From the NCBI GenBank assembly GCA_001939145.1, contig LSRX01001347.1, positions 60,175-124,174 of the forward strand: DNA of 64,000 nucleotides, read 5' to 3'. The stretch is from Symbiodinium microadriaticum. Taxonomy: Eukaryota; Sar; Dinophyceae; Suessiales; Symbiodiniaceae. Shown in pieces: positions 54,244 through 64,000 of this stretch (positions within the stretch are counted from its first letter, which is position 1; the number at the start of each line of letters is the position of its first letter). The notes under the pieces were generated by a model, which saw only the letters and a program-made list of their open reading frames with translations, did not search any database and had not been told where the DNA came from. The position numbers and the translations under genes were made by a program.

Positions 54244-54290
54244 GCTACTACCACCACCATTATTTCTACAACGACCACGACCACGACCAA
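53868..54290. repeat. Trinucleotide microsatellite (ACC/ACT/CCT mixtures)
   Basis: About 420 bp of ACT, ACC, ACG and CCTACT units. It yields poly-Thr/Pro, poly-Leu, poly-Val/Gly and poly-Ser/Arg shadow ORFs on both strands. None is treated as a gene. Confidence 0.95.
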
Positions 54291-54409
54291 AGTTCCTAGC
54301 TGTGCTAAGGAATTCCCGCCCAAGAAGAGAGCCAAGGTGGATCAGGCCGGCTTTTATGGTATTACTTTTCGGGTTCAAGCTTTACGGGTTGAGGGTTTAA
54401 CTTGTTAAT

Positions 54410-57400
54410 TATTGGGGGTTCAAGGCCATGGATTGAAATACCTTTTTTCGCTGCAGGCCACATCCATTTGTTACATGCGGGTGCTTAGCTGGGTTTATGT
54501 AACCAAGGAATGGCCCCCCTTTCAAATCTTTATATACTTCTTATAGTCCGCGTATGACATCTGCTACGTTGTATTCTGACGAGTCTTCCAGTGCAACAGT
54601 CGAACGTTACATAAGTCTGTTTGCAGCATTATCCTAGGCCACGCCTATTTTTATTGTGTTTTTGCGCGTATGCCGAGTGGAGGTCATCTGTGTAGATTCT
54701 CACGCCGCGCAAACCGTCGCCCTGAACTTACTGGTGCTTAAGGTGAAGGGGGGGAGTGAATATAGGGATTACTACACGGGTGTACGTGGGGATTATATAG
54801 GGATTTTAATGAAAATCATGCTAAACCTGCTAAACCTTAAACTCCAAAACCTTCGGCCCTAACCCCAAGGCTCCAATTACCCCAGTGTAGGTCATATTTA
54901 CAGACATTGGGACCCACTGTGCCGGCTGGCGGGAGCTCGCGGCTGCCGAGCTCCTCGGCAGAAAGGTCTTGGGGTGGGGCACTTAGGTTTTAAGGGTTAA
55001 GGTTTAAGGGTTTAAGGCTGAGGGTTTAGGCTTTGGTGATATTAAACCCAATAGATGAAGAGCGACATGAAAAAGAGCATGGGATATGAAACAGAAACTT
55101 GGATATATGGGCTTTAAAAGGCTCACGGTCTTTAGGTTGTTGGAGTTTGGGGTTGGAGGCTTTCTAGTTTATGGCTTTGAGTTTGTGGTTTATCTTTCGG
55201 GGTGTAGGGTTTGTGGTCCAGGGATTGCCTAGATGCCTTCAATACCCTCACGGAGCCCCAGTACCCACAAACAAGACCTGATATAGCCTGTTTGAGGATA
55301 GCTGAAGGGTTCTGGTATGAAATTCGTGTTTAGGGTCGGCTGCAGGTTGAGCTTTTATGGATTGAGGATTTAGGGCTTGGTTCGGATCGTGCTCTCCAAG
55401 CAGTCAGAAATAGGACCCTGACTCACATCCCGTAATATTAATACACCAATTTTGGAAAACCCTAAACCCCGGCCCTAAGCCCTAAGTCCCAAACTTATGT
55501 AATATTACAACCATCTGGAAAACTGGCAGATGGAGATTTTCTGGTATGAGCATCTAGGCTTAAACTTTAGCTGGAAGCCTCAAGAGAGTTTTTGCCATAA
55601 GCCCCAGGACCTAAACTAAACCCAACCTGAACCATGCGTATCCCGATGTCTTCCCGTGTAACTTGGATACATGCAGCTGGATGAGTTTTATGCTACGATA
55701 CGAGTATGTAAGTCGCCCATATTACAAAGTGTTTCTGGGTGGGGCAGCGCTGAACATATTCCCCACAACCCCTTTTCTCAATCCCCAACCAGAACCCCAA
55801 GTTCTACCTGGACCCCCAAAGTATGTAGAATAACAGCCCAAAACCATTAAAACAGCACACAAAGGCCATTATTGTACATACTTTTGGGGAGGTAGACCTT
55901 TTAACCCCAGGATCCGTCAACTTCGACCTGGTAGTCACCTTCGTCTGCGGCAGCCGGGAGCAGAGGATTCTACAGGCCCGTAGAAGGGGGGGAAAGGTCA
56001 TTAAAGGCTGCCTAGGTAGAGGGTTTTAGGGATTTCTAGTAGAGCTTAGAGTTCATGATTTTGAGTTTAGGGACAGGTCAGGATTTAGGGATGCAGGTTT
56101 GGGGGGTTAGGATGCAGAGCCTTGAGTTTACACAGGCTTGGCACACGTGTTTGCTGCAGGTCCGATGGTCTGGGCAATGTAGAAGCCTTCAGACTTGCCC
56201 ATGTAACGGCCCGCAGTTCTTGGTGTAAGTATAGCAAAGAAATCTCATAATGATACGATAGATAGTTAGGCCTCCACACTACTCAATATTTTTGCTGCGC
56301 TGTTGGGTGGTTGCTGGGTAGAAAGACTGTTGACGCACCACGTTGTGATATGATTCCCCCTAAAACTAAAATCTAGACACTATTCGTAAGACTGAAGTTG
56401 CGTAAGATGTGTTCTGGCATGCTTCAAACCCTAAACCCCTAAACCCCAAACCCTAAAGGTTGGTGTTTCGGGCATGTGCATTTTTCCTGGCTTTCCCTTT
56501 GCCTGAACATGATAGTATCATGCAGGCTCTTGCTGGGTCATTTAGATGTCATGTCTGCTTCATCGGGTTGACGGAGTCGTGACGCAGTGGGTCTACAAAA
56601 AATATCTGGTGATTACAAGGGTTTAGGGTTTAGGGCTGGTGTCAATGAAGTTTTGGTAGAGAACATATCGGCTTGGTAACGGTATTTTCCATACGATTTT
56701 CCATACGATCGTCGACACAAACCTAGGCCCCACCTGGATATTTGAGCATATACAGAGCGAGGCGCGTCGAGTTTGGGGTAAGGCTTCATGCATATGATCC
56801 ATAATCTAAACTCCTGGTACCTCCTGTAACAACTCCAATAACCCCTGTAGTAGTTGCGTATACAATCCCCTATTTAACAGCCTTTCAGGAGTTTAGACTA
56901 TAGCTCACATGAGCGCTTTATGGTTTGGGGTAGCATCTTAGGGTCGTGGGCTGCCTACAGAGCTATAGGCCCCTTAAGTAGATAGAATATCAAGTATATG
57001 GGGATCACAGTATAATTTACCGCACCCAAAGCCATATACAGGGCTCATGTTGAAAAACTTCAGGACTGCTGCCTAGACGACTTGGCGGGATCCTCCAACC
57101 ATTTCTTATGGCTTAGTTGCCATTTCCCGTTTCCTTGTGTGTTGCAACTGCACTTTCTGCTTGTCACTCCACTTCTTGTTCAAGGAATGAAGCGGATGTC
57201 AGGGCAAACTCAACTAGTTTTTCCATAATTTCTAACGTCAGGATCTACTAAACCCTATAAATCCTAAGAAGAAGGCGCCCGCATAGGTTCATTGTCCGTA
57301 CACGGTTATGATTATCACCATGGTTACCATCACTATTACCTGTACTGCTAGGTAGTACTTGTAGCCCGTTGTTACCAATCTTTTTGATTCGTCGTAAGCG

Positions 57401-58690
57401 CATGTTGCCCCGTAGACCCTAGACCCTAACTTTGATACCTAAAGCCTAAACCCTAAACCCTAAATCCTAAATTTTAAACCCTAAATCCTAAACCTCTCCT
57501 TCATATAGTAGTTTAAATAAACCCTAATGATTTTGCGGACAATGCCGTTTTCTAGGCGCCCAGGATTTAGGGCCTCGGGTTTAGGGCCTAGGGCTAGAGC
57601 CTCGGGCCGAGGGTTTAGGGGGTTTAAGGCTTAGGGTTTAAAGCTTTAGGGTGTATAGGGGCTGGGGGCTGGACTCAGGGTTTAGGGTTAGGGCCTAGGG
57701 TTTCGGGCCCTTAGCGAAGGAAGGGTCTAGGATTCAGGGCTTAGGGTCAGGGTTTAGGGTTCAGAAATTTCAGGGCTTAGACTTTAGGGTTCAAGGCTTT
57801 CTGTTTCCAGGGTTCTGCCGCGGGCTGTAGGGTTCTGGCTCTAGGCACTCTAGGCTTCTGGCTTCAGGATTCTTGTTTTTCTGGCTCTAGGGTTCTGGTT
57901 AAGGTTCCAGGGCTGGCTCGAGGGTTCGGGCTGTGGGGTTCGTGCTCAGAGGGTTCAGGGCTTTTTTTCCATGAGTTGAAATGTTTTGAAATTGATATAT
58001 TTTCTTAATGTTGTGGGACCCATTGGGCGGGTGGGTATTTTTCTATGACTTTAGACGGCTGCTCTTGAATGCTTGGACTTGAGACGCTGAACCCTAAATC
58101 CTAAACCCTAAATCCTGACCGTCAAAAAAAGACCCTAAATCCTAAACCCTAAACCTTAAACTACACTTCACTGTCGCAGAGGCCGCGAGGTGCGTCTGGT
58201 GGCCCAGTTGCAAGTCATAGGAAAGCCTGGAGCGCAGGACATGGATTTATAGATAGGGTTTAGGGTTTAGGGTATAGGGGGTTGTATTGCGGTAAAAAAG
58301 GGGGTTTAGGGTTTAAGGGGTAAGGGTTTCGGGTTTAGGGGTTTAGGGTTTAGCGTTTAGGGCTTGGGATTTGGGGTTCAGGATTTACGGTTTAGGGTTC
58401 GAAATCTAAGGTTTAGAGTTTGGGGTTTGGGTTTCATTGTTTAGGGTTGAGGACTTACGGCTAGGGGGTCCTCAAGGCACTTTCTGGGATTTCGGGGTTG
58501 GGCAGTGCGCAAGTCAGACTCCGAAGATGACCCGCTAAACTATAGCCTCTAGGTTCTTGATTGATTTCTCTTACCTCCCGCAAGATTGGTGACTGTGCAG
58601 CTAGCATAGGCCCAGAAGCCTGAAACTCTCGCAGCGCTGATGTACTGCAGGTGGATTGAAATAATGGGGCAGAGTAATTTATGGGTGTCG
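54410..58690. other. Long spacer rich in TTTAGGG/CCCTAAA variants, no gene supported
   Basis: Dense telomere-type variants at 54,985-55,035, 56,430-56,455, 57,420-57,700 (both orientations), 57,720-57,960 (GGGTTCTGG variants), 58,085-58,160 and 58,255-58,460. ORFs at 54,656-54,862, 55,804-56,001 and 56,085-56,279 lack motifs. Confidence 0.65.
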
Positions 58691-58998
58691 AGATTCCGCT
58701 AAGATATTGAAGCCTTTGAGAAGATATGAAGATAGAAAGAACGAAAAGGACTAATTAAACATAAGAAAGTACCTGGCATGCGATGAATTAAATTAAACAT
58801 AACAAAAAAGATGACAGGGAACAGCTAATAAGAGTTATGGGTGATCATAAGGTAGACACGATCCCAAAGCCTAAGATTTTATTATGCCAAATTCTTTTAA
58901 TTCAAATCAACGAAATCTCAGATCAACATTAAATATTCTTCATGGTCTTCCCTTCATAATAAGCTAGGTCATCTTCTCATTACGTTCGTTCCCCTTCC

Positions 58999-59055
58999 GT
59001 TAATTTGGTTTAATCGTGCTTACGTTCTCTCTTCATTACATTAAACCAAATTAAC
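58999..59055. repeat. Perfect 16-bp inverted repeat
   Basis: GTTAATTTGGTTTAAT at 58,999-59,014 and its exact reverse complement at 59,040-59,055, with a 25-nt spacer. It lies just beyond the 3' end of the minus-strand LSU rRNA fragment. Confidence 0.85.
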
Positions 59056-59084
59056 ACAACAAAATATTATTCGTGGTGAACGGC

Positions 59085-59233
59085 CAAGTGCTCAGGGTCT
59101 TATTGTTAGGCCGTTGGCTTCCTCGTAACAGTGAGGAAGTCATTACACCGCTCATGCTGGACGGAACTTACCTGTCAAGGAATTTTGCTACCTTAGGGCC
59201 TTTCCTAACCTTACAGCCGCCGTGTGGTTTCTT
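59085..59233 (-). rRNA. Organelle-type large-subunit rRNA fragment (domain IV/V boundary)
   Basis: Read on the minus strand: ACGGCGGCTGTAA, then CCTAAGGTAGC, AAAATTCCTTGACAGG, TAAGTTCCG, then GTGTAATGAC. These are the universally conserved LSU segments around E. coli 23S positions 1900-1990, in bacterial/organellar rather than 28S form. A compact hairpin follows (CTTCCTC/GAGGAAG), then AAGACCCTGAGCAC, resembling the conserved AAGACCCT region. The shortened spacer and length of about 150 nt suggest a miniaturised, fragmented mitochondrial LSU such as the LSUE piece of dinoflagellates and apicomplexans. It is probably a nuclear copy of mitochondrial DNA, though the AT-rich surroundings leave other origins open. 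Confidence 0.75.
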
Positions 59234-59322
59234 GTTTTCATTTGTTTTGTATTAATAAAAGAACAAAAGACAAGTGACGAAAGGAAGGCGTGCTTCATTC
59301 TTTTATTAGTTACAACAACGAA

Positions 59323-59880
59323 ATGAAAGAAACGCACAACCAAGAAGCACTTGAAACAGTTATTGAAGAAGACACCCAAAATGATAATGAAGTAGCAACT
59401 GAAAAGGTTGAAGAACCAAAAGCAGAAGAGGAACCAAAGGAGACAACGCAGGAGAAATCAAAGGAAGAAGCGCCCAAAGAAGACGAAGAGTTTAAAAACA
59501 AAACAGACCGGATGAAAAACAAGAAAGTTAAATGTGAAGGATGTCAAGCAGAGATGACACTAAAAACATTAAGGTATTCCCATAAATGTAATGGTAAGAC
59601 AGAAGATAAACCAGTTAAACCAAAACCCAAAGCAAGAACAGTAGCAGTTAAACCTAATGAAAAACAAGTGATAAAAACAATACCACCTACAAGAGTTAAA
59701 GAAGACACACGACAACCAAAGCAACCACCCAAACCTGTAAGAATGAAAGAACCAGAACACGAACCAACTGGGCAATTAACAGCAAGAGAATTATTAGAAG
59801 CATCTTATAATGAAATAAGAAATGCAAAGAGAGAGGCACACATAGAGAAAATCAACAGTTTCAAATCAAAAATGTTTTAA
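59323..59880 (+). CDS. Lys/Glu-rich protein with a CxxC...HxC zinc-like motif (foreign-looking)
   Basis: 185 residues from ATG 59,323 (MKETHNQEALETVIEED) to TAA. An acidic/Lys-rich N-terminal third is followed by VKCEGCQAEMTLKTLRYSHK and then C, giving C-x2-C-x11-H-x-C, a compact potential zinc ribbon. A Lys/Pro-rich linker and a C-terminal helix follow (LTARELLEASYNEIRNAKRE), ending in KSKMF. AT-rich codon use contrasts with the rest of the window. From memory only, similar small Lys-rich proteins with CxxC...KTLxYSH occur in protist viruses and polinton-like elements. No host gene signal (introns) is visible. Function unknown. Confidence 0.6.
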   Translation: MKETHNQEALETVIEEDTQNDNEVATEKVEEPKAEEEPKETTQEKSKEEAPKEDEEFKNKTDRMKNKKVKCEGCQAEMTLKTLRYSHKCNGKTEDKPVKPKPKARTVAVKPNEKQVIKTIPPTRVKEDTRQPKQPPKPVRMKEPEHEPTGQLTARELLEASYNEIRNAKREAHIEKINSFKSKMF

Positions 59881-59916
59881 TTGTTAAAAATATTTAATCT
59901 AAATATTATTAGTAAT

Positions 59917-60225
59917 ATGAGTATGTTTAAAATCAAACCTGAAATGAAACGTATGCCTGCTGTTAGTAAATACTATGCTTTCGCTGTTGCCAGTCGCAGA
60001 AAGGCAATTGAAGATATGAAGTTGAGAATTGAAGAAGCAGAGAATAGAGGCAAAAACGTTAAGTTACGAAGCGATTGGATACAACACCAAAAGAAATCGC
60101 TTTATCAGGGACAACTTGATGACATTAAGAAACAATTAGAGAGACCGATGATGCCGCTTAGAACGAAAGAGGAACTGAGAAAGAAACAGGAAGAGTTAAA
60201 CACCATAATGGCAGAAATAACTTGA
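59917..60225 (+). CDS. Small Lys-rich helical protein
   Basis: 102 residues from ATG 59,917 (MSMFKIKPEMKRMPAVSKYY). Almost entirely predicted helical, with heptad-like charged segments (AIEDMKLRIEEAENRGKNV; DDIKKQLERPMMPLRTKEEL), so probably a coiled coil. It lies 36 nt after the previous ORF on the same strand with the same AT-rich codon use. Unknown family; I infer that the three ORFs form one module. Confidence 0.55.
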   Translation: MSMFKIKPEMKRMPAVSKYYAFAVASRRKAIEDMKLRIEEAENRGKNVKLRSDWIQHQKKSLYQGQLDDIKKQLERPMMPLRTKEELRKKQEELNTIMAEIT

Positions 60226-60268
60226 TTAGATTTTAATAAAAACTATTAAAACCCAATTTCAATTAATA

Positions 60269-60700
60269 ATGATTAAAACATTAAAATCAGAGTTGAAATT
60301 AAGATCGACCTATGACGAAATGATAGGAATGATAGAGGAACAAGATAAGGAAAACCGACCACCGATTGAGCAAATAATTGATAGAAGAGCAACGCTGTTT
60401 CGTAATAATCAGTTTGGCAGTCAGTTTGATAATATTGGGGTTGAAGAAGCAAGAGGAAGACAAAGCAAGCGAGGCAACGAGACAGGCGCAACTAAGGCAA
60501 AGAGGAATAGAGGCAGGAGCATCAACAGCATCACTATCAATTCCTTCAATGGGTTTCAATACACCACCCGAAGCTTATGAAGTGGATGATGATGAAGAAG
60601 GCGATGTTTATGAAATAGATGGTCACAGATTTAAGATAAGAGCCGAACTTGAAGAAGGGTTGAGAAGACAAGAACAATCAAGTCAAAGAACAGCAGGAAG
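60269..60700 (+). pseudogene. Third ORF of the AT-rich module, frameshifted and truncated
   Basis: ATG 60,269 (MIKTLKSELKLRSTYDEMIG) opens a frame with RRATLFRNNQFGSQFDNIGVEEA. Near 60,445 good coding moves to another frame (EEDKASEATRQAQLRQRG, then YEVDDDEEGDVYEIDGHRFK). It ends abruptly near 60,700 where the composition switches to CCTAAACCCCC-type spacer. This suggests a one-base indel followed by truncation at the edge of an inserted fragment. Unknown function. Confidence 0.5.
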
Positions 60701-62286
60701 GGTCCTAAACCCCCATAGGTCCTTCTTAACTCTTAACCCCAAGCCATACACCCCATTCTTCACTCCATGCTGTGCGCCCTTTACCCTAAACTTACTGATG
60801 GGGTTGGGGAATAACGGAATACACTCCCTATAAAATTCCTACATGACATATTCCCTTATTCCCTACTAATCCCCAGTAGGTAAAGCCCTAATCCTAAACC
60901 CCCACACCCCCATTCTTCAGACCCCCTCGCTCATGCAGGACACGATGTGGGAGCTGCAGATGATGGATGGCCAATGGCCGTTGGCTCCTTCTATCTTTAG
61001 TACTGGGCTTAAGGTTTAGCTGAGGGTTTAGAATTTAGGGTTTAGGGTTTAGGGACACAGTGTCGAATTGGGTAAGGGGGTTGTTTCGAGACATTTATGG
61101 TTTGAGGTTGAGGGTTGACAGGGTTTCGGGTCTGGGGATCATGGAAAACCAAATGGAAAAAGATAATGGCCAGCTGGGTTAATCTGGGGGCATGGAAAAA
61201 ATTTTAAATGACCGTCAGTAAGCCACGATACCTTCATGACTTACGGCTAGTTATGACGTGGAGAATTCAAGGATGGATCCCTATAGTAGGCCCTATACAA
61301 GTCCCCATAATCTAGTAGCTTCCGGGTTCAGGGTTTAGGGTTCAAATTAACCCTGAACCCCAGCGCTAAACCCTACAAATCCCTGCCCAAGCCCAGTATC
61401 CATGTCATGTACCGTTTCATTTTCGATGTGAGTTTTCACTCCCACTAACAAAAGCCATTAATCTCCCTACCTCCCAAGATTCCCCCTGTTGTTCATACCA
61501 TTCTCCGTTTGATTTTCAATTCCCTGATCCCTGAACCGTATACCCTCAAGAGCAGCCTCAATCCTGAAGTAAGGTTCAGTACTTCAATCTCCTGCGGTCC
61601 GACTTCGCGGTCGCTGTGCAGGCGGAGTGGCCTGCTTGCGTCGACGTCTTGGCACATATTGGCACTGTTTTTGAACTTTTCAACAGCAAGTCATGTATGT
61701 TCGAGGTTGCAACTTACGTTGAAGTTTAGCGCCGTGTAAAAGGTTCTGGAATATGCCCCTGTCGTCGTAGTCGCACATTTGGTCTGTAGAGGCTAGTTAT
61801 GATTTTTATTGAAGAAGACTTATTGAAGACTTTAGCCTTCTGCATGCGGCAGGTTGGTTTCTATAATGCTCTTATTATAAAACCCCACAGCAGTATGTAT
61901 ATTCCCTAAACCCTAAAGCCCAAAACCTAAACCGTAAATCCGTCAACCTAAATCCTTAAACCTAAACCTTAAGCCCCTAAGCCCTTCAACATTAAGCACA
62001 TCTCCAATACGAACTCCAGGAAAATTAAATGACCGGAGAACCCCACATGTGTAGTTTAAGCTAGACCCAGCAGATTGATATTAAGAGGCAGTCACCCAGC
62101 GAGATAAGAATGTGCGTCTGTTTGTGTGTGCGTGCGTATGTGCGTGTGCCTGTGCGTGTGTGAGTAGGAATATTACGGGCAAAACTGTCAAAAATGACAG
62201 TGCAGGTACAGCTGCCTACTCCAAGACGCGGCAACGCGCTTGGAGAGGCAGGACCGTAGTATTCTAGAACTCACTTAGCATAAGTC
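60701..62286. other. Spacer with TTTAGGG variants and a GT-rich run, no gene supported
   Basis: CCCTAAA variants at 60,885-60,910 and 61,905-61,985, TTTAGGG at 61,030-61,055. A GTGTGCGTGCGTATGTGCGT-type run lies at about 62,110-62,165. The ORF at 61,509-61,739 has no motif. Confidence 0.6.
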
Positions 62287-64000
62287 ATGACAGGAGGGCA
62301 TGTTCAATCTGCAGGTAGAAACATGTTTCACACCGAGTCGACTGCAAACACTTTGGCTCAAGTAAAAGCGTGCCCTCATTTTGAGTTTCACTCTGTGAGG
62401 GTGTTGTGCCATATCCAACTGGTTATCAGCCGTAAGGCTCTCCAGCTGGCGATCCATCTCCTGAGAGTGCGCTGGTTAAGCTTTATAGCTGATCCTTCAA
62501 GAACGGCTGCAGGTATTGCAGGGGCCAGGTGGCCATACCCTCCTGAGGCAGACTTTGCCCGCGAGCTTTGGGACAGGGTATCCGTGAACAAAGGTGGCTC
62601 TTCAGGTAAGATCAAGAAGAAGCGTACTTGTCGAGGCCTTCAGTCCCTTATAGACGGGGGCATCCCATTGGAAAAGGTTCTGCGTGCGGCAGATCGTCTT
62701 GGGAAGGACATCGAAAGCGCTATCTATAATCCTGATCTACTGGAGCCAGGCACTCCAGAAGAGGGAACCAAGGAGCCTGAGGAGTCTGAAAGTGATCTGG
62801 AAGTGACGGTAGTTGGTCCGAGAGCATCGGCCTCTTCCATCACCGAAGCCGCATCGTCTTCCTCGACTGCTGTTGTGCGTGAGCGGAGTCCCCGGAGGAA
62901 CATAACACCGCCTCCAAAGGCAAGGCCAAAGCCAAGAACTGCAAATCTGAGGCCAGTCAACATTTTGCTCCCCGACGGCGTGTCAGCAGGTACAGGCCCC
63001 ACAAGGGTACAGGTTCCGATAGAAAAGGGGGTGATGGGATACCGGGTTCCCCAGAGTCATCATCATCATCATCGCCCTCTTCAAGTAGTTCTCGGGATAA
63101 GGACCCTAGGCGCAAACCAGATCCAAGCGATGGAGGTTCGTCGTCTGGCAATTCGAGTAGCTCCTCTGAAGATAAGGGTAAATCAGCCTACAAGCGTGAA
63201 AAGCAATTAAATAGGATCAAAGCCTATGATACGCTTAATTAAGTTGGCAGCCCTGCCCAAGAGGGCAGCAGAAGCACGCGGCTTCAAGAATCAAATCTTC
63301 TCCGTGATCGCAAAATTGGCCAAATCAGATGAGACCCCACTATTGGAGTGGATTAGCCGAGCCCAAACCGCGGAGGACCCCAAGGATTTTGAGTCTTCAG
63401 GCCCGTATCCTTTGTTGGATCGCGTATTGGGTTGCAAGCTCCTCGAATCAGCCCGTGGCACCAAGTTTTCGTTGGACATGCAAGCAATCCAGGAAACTTC
63501 GCAACGCAAAGGTCATCAACCTCGTGGCCGACATTTGTTGTGGTTAGTCTTGCAGCGCTACAAACTAGAGCGTGATCGAGGCGCCGCACTTACCCAGCAC
63601 CATCTCCTTAGCCTCACTGTCAGCGGAAATGGGGTTGAAGCTCTCGAGTCGTTTAGGCAGAGATTCCAGTATGTCTATGAAGCTTTGGATGCGACCGAGC
63701 GCCCAACGGACAATGGGATTAGAAGCCTTTTCTATGAGCAGCTCAAGAACCACCCCAAAATGATGCTCCATATTGATCGTTACCGCAATTCGAGCTCCAC
63801 ATCCTCAAAGCGTACTTGGCAGTGGTTGCATCAGAAGATGGTTGAGGTCATTGAGATTTCTCACTTAGAAGAAAATTCCGCGTCAGTAGACAAAGCTTTA
63901 TCCTCCAACCCCAATGCCGGGAAGAAAGACGACAATGTCCCAGCGAATGCCGCCAACCCAGACAAGAAAACCAAAGCAGAGAAGAAGAAGGAGGCACGCG
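62287..64000 (+). CDS. Copia-type gag of a second retrotransposon (partial, runs off the window)
   Basis: The N-terminal part (62,287 to about 63,000) reads WPYPPEADFARELWDRV and GIPLEKVLRAADRLGKDIES, then an acidic/Ser-rich linker (PRRNITPPPKARPKPRTAN). Coding shifts frame near 63,000 into a Ser-rich tract (SSSSSSRDKDPRRKPDPSDG), and again near 63,235 into a capsid-like helical core open to the window end: LIKLAALPKRAAEARGFKNQ, TPLLEWISRAQTAED, PYPLLDRVLGCKLLES, GRHLLWLVLQRYKLERDRG, SLFYEQLKNHPKMMLHIDRY. The order of short conserved helices, with LLDR and G-x-LL-x-L, matches what I know of dinoflagellate copia Gag. The C-terminus turns Lys-rich (KKTKAEKKKEAR). Unlike the gag at 31-34 kb in sequence, so a different family. 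Two indels suggest decay. Confidence 0.55.

Noticed and set aside
53719..54408. Long ORFs of poly-Thr/Pro, poly-Leu, poly-Val/Gly and poly-Ser/Arg
   Set aside because: All derive from one trinucleotide microsatellite read in different frames and strands.
59085..59233. Nuclear 28S rRNA
   Set aside because: The core reads as bacterial/organellar (CCTAAGGTAGC, TTCCTTG, GGTAAGTTCCG), not the 28S form.
60273..60559. Minus-strand ORFs opposite the third AT-rich ORF
   Set aside because: They are shadows of the plus-strand Lys-rich coding sequence.

Overview
The window looks like dinoflagellate nuclear DNA. The evidence is indirect: the copia-type Gag-Pol has the large-insert architecture I associate with dinoflagellate elements; degenerate TTTAGGG/CCCTAAA telomere-type repeats are scattered on both strands; exon-like blocks are short and separated by introns; and one imperfect spliced-leader-like 3' end occurs near 62.35 kb. 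No intact host gene is certain. There are no bacterial-type operons, no tRNA genes and no CRISPR array.

Layout. 1-14.7 kb: exon-like pieces of a membrane-protein gene (about 0.38-2.7 kb), a cytochrome b5-like fragment (6.8-7.2 kb), and long low-complexity stretches with 9-, 10- and 12-bp periodicities. 14.7-49.8 kb: one nested block of mobile DNA. The outermost element (LINE-1) runs 14,721-49,787 and is flanked by a 13-bp target-site duplication (TSD). It is interrupted twice. A second related LINE (LINE-2, 16,932-25,351) has its own 13-bp TSD. An 18.5-kb copia-derived segment (29,599-48,139) has ends that repeat the same 1,645 bp. Inside the copia pol gene sits a 7.2-kb element with long terminal inverted repeats (39,433-46,622, TSD ATGA), which carries a 37-bp tandem array of about 39 copies. 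49.8-58.7 kb: spacer with telomere-like repeats, a foldback, a LINE C-terminal remnant (52.2-52.7 kb, minus) and a triplet microsatellite. 58.7-60.7 kb: an AT-rich island with an organelle-type LSU rRNA fragment (minus) followed by three Lys-rich small ORFs (plus) that look foreign. 62.3-64.0 kb: start of another copia-like gag, running off the window.

How the parts work together. Both LINEs encode an ORF1 (RRM-like core, basic linker, Cys-rich segment, conserved tail) and an ORF2 with the order unknown N-terminal domain, APE endonuclease, RNase H, reverse transcriptase. RNase H lies between endonuclease and RT, not after RT as in known RNase H-bearing LINEs. Just after the ORF2 start each LINE carries a short periodic array unlike the other's. 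LINE-2 has an exact 30-nt array of a conserved GAATGACATTATA-type box, each box followed by a hairpin whose stem sequence differs but stays self-complementary. LINE-1 has 16-nt units of ATTYACCANTGGT, a palindromic core, in three clusters. The 16-nt period cannot be a protein repeat. These arrays are my best candidate for an undescribed nucleic-acid-level system.
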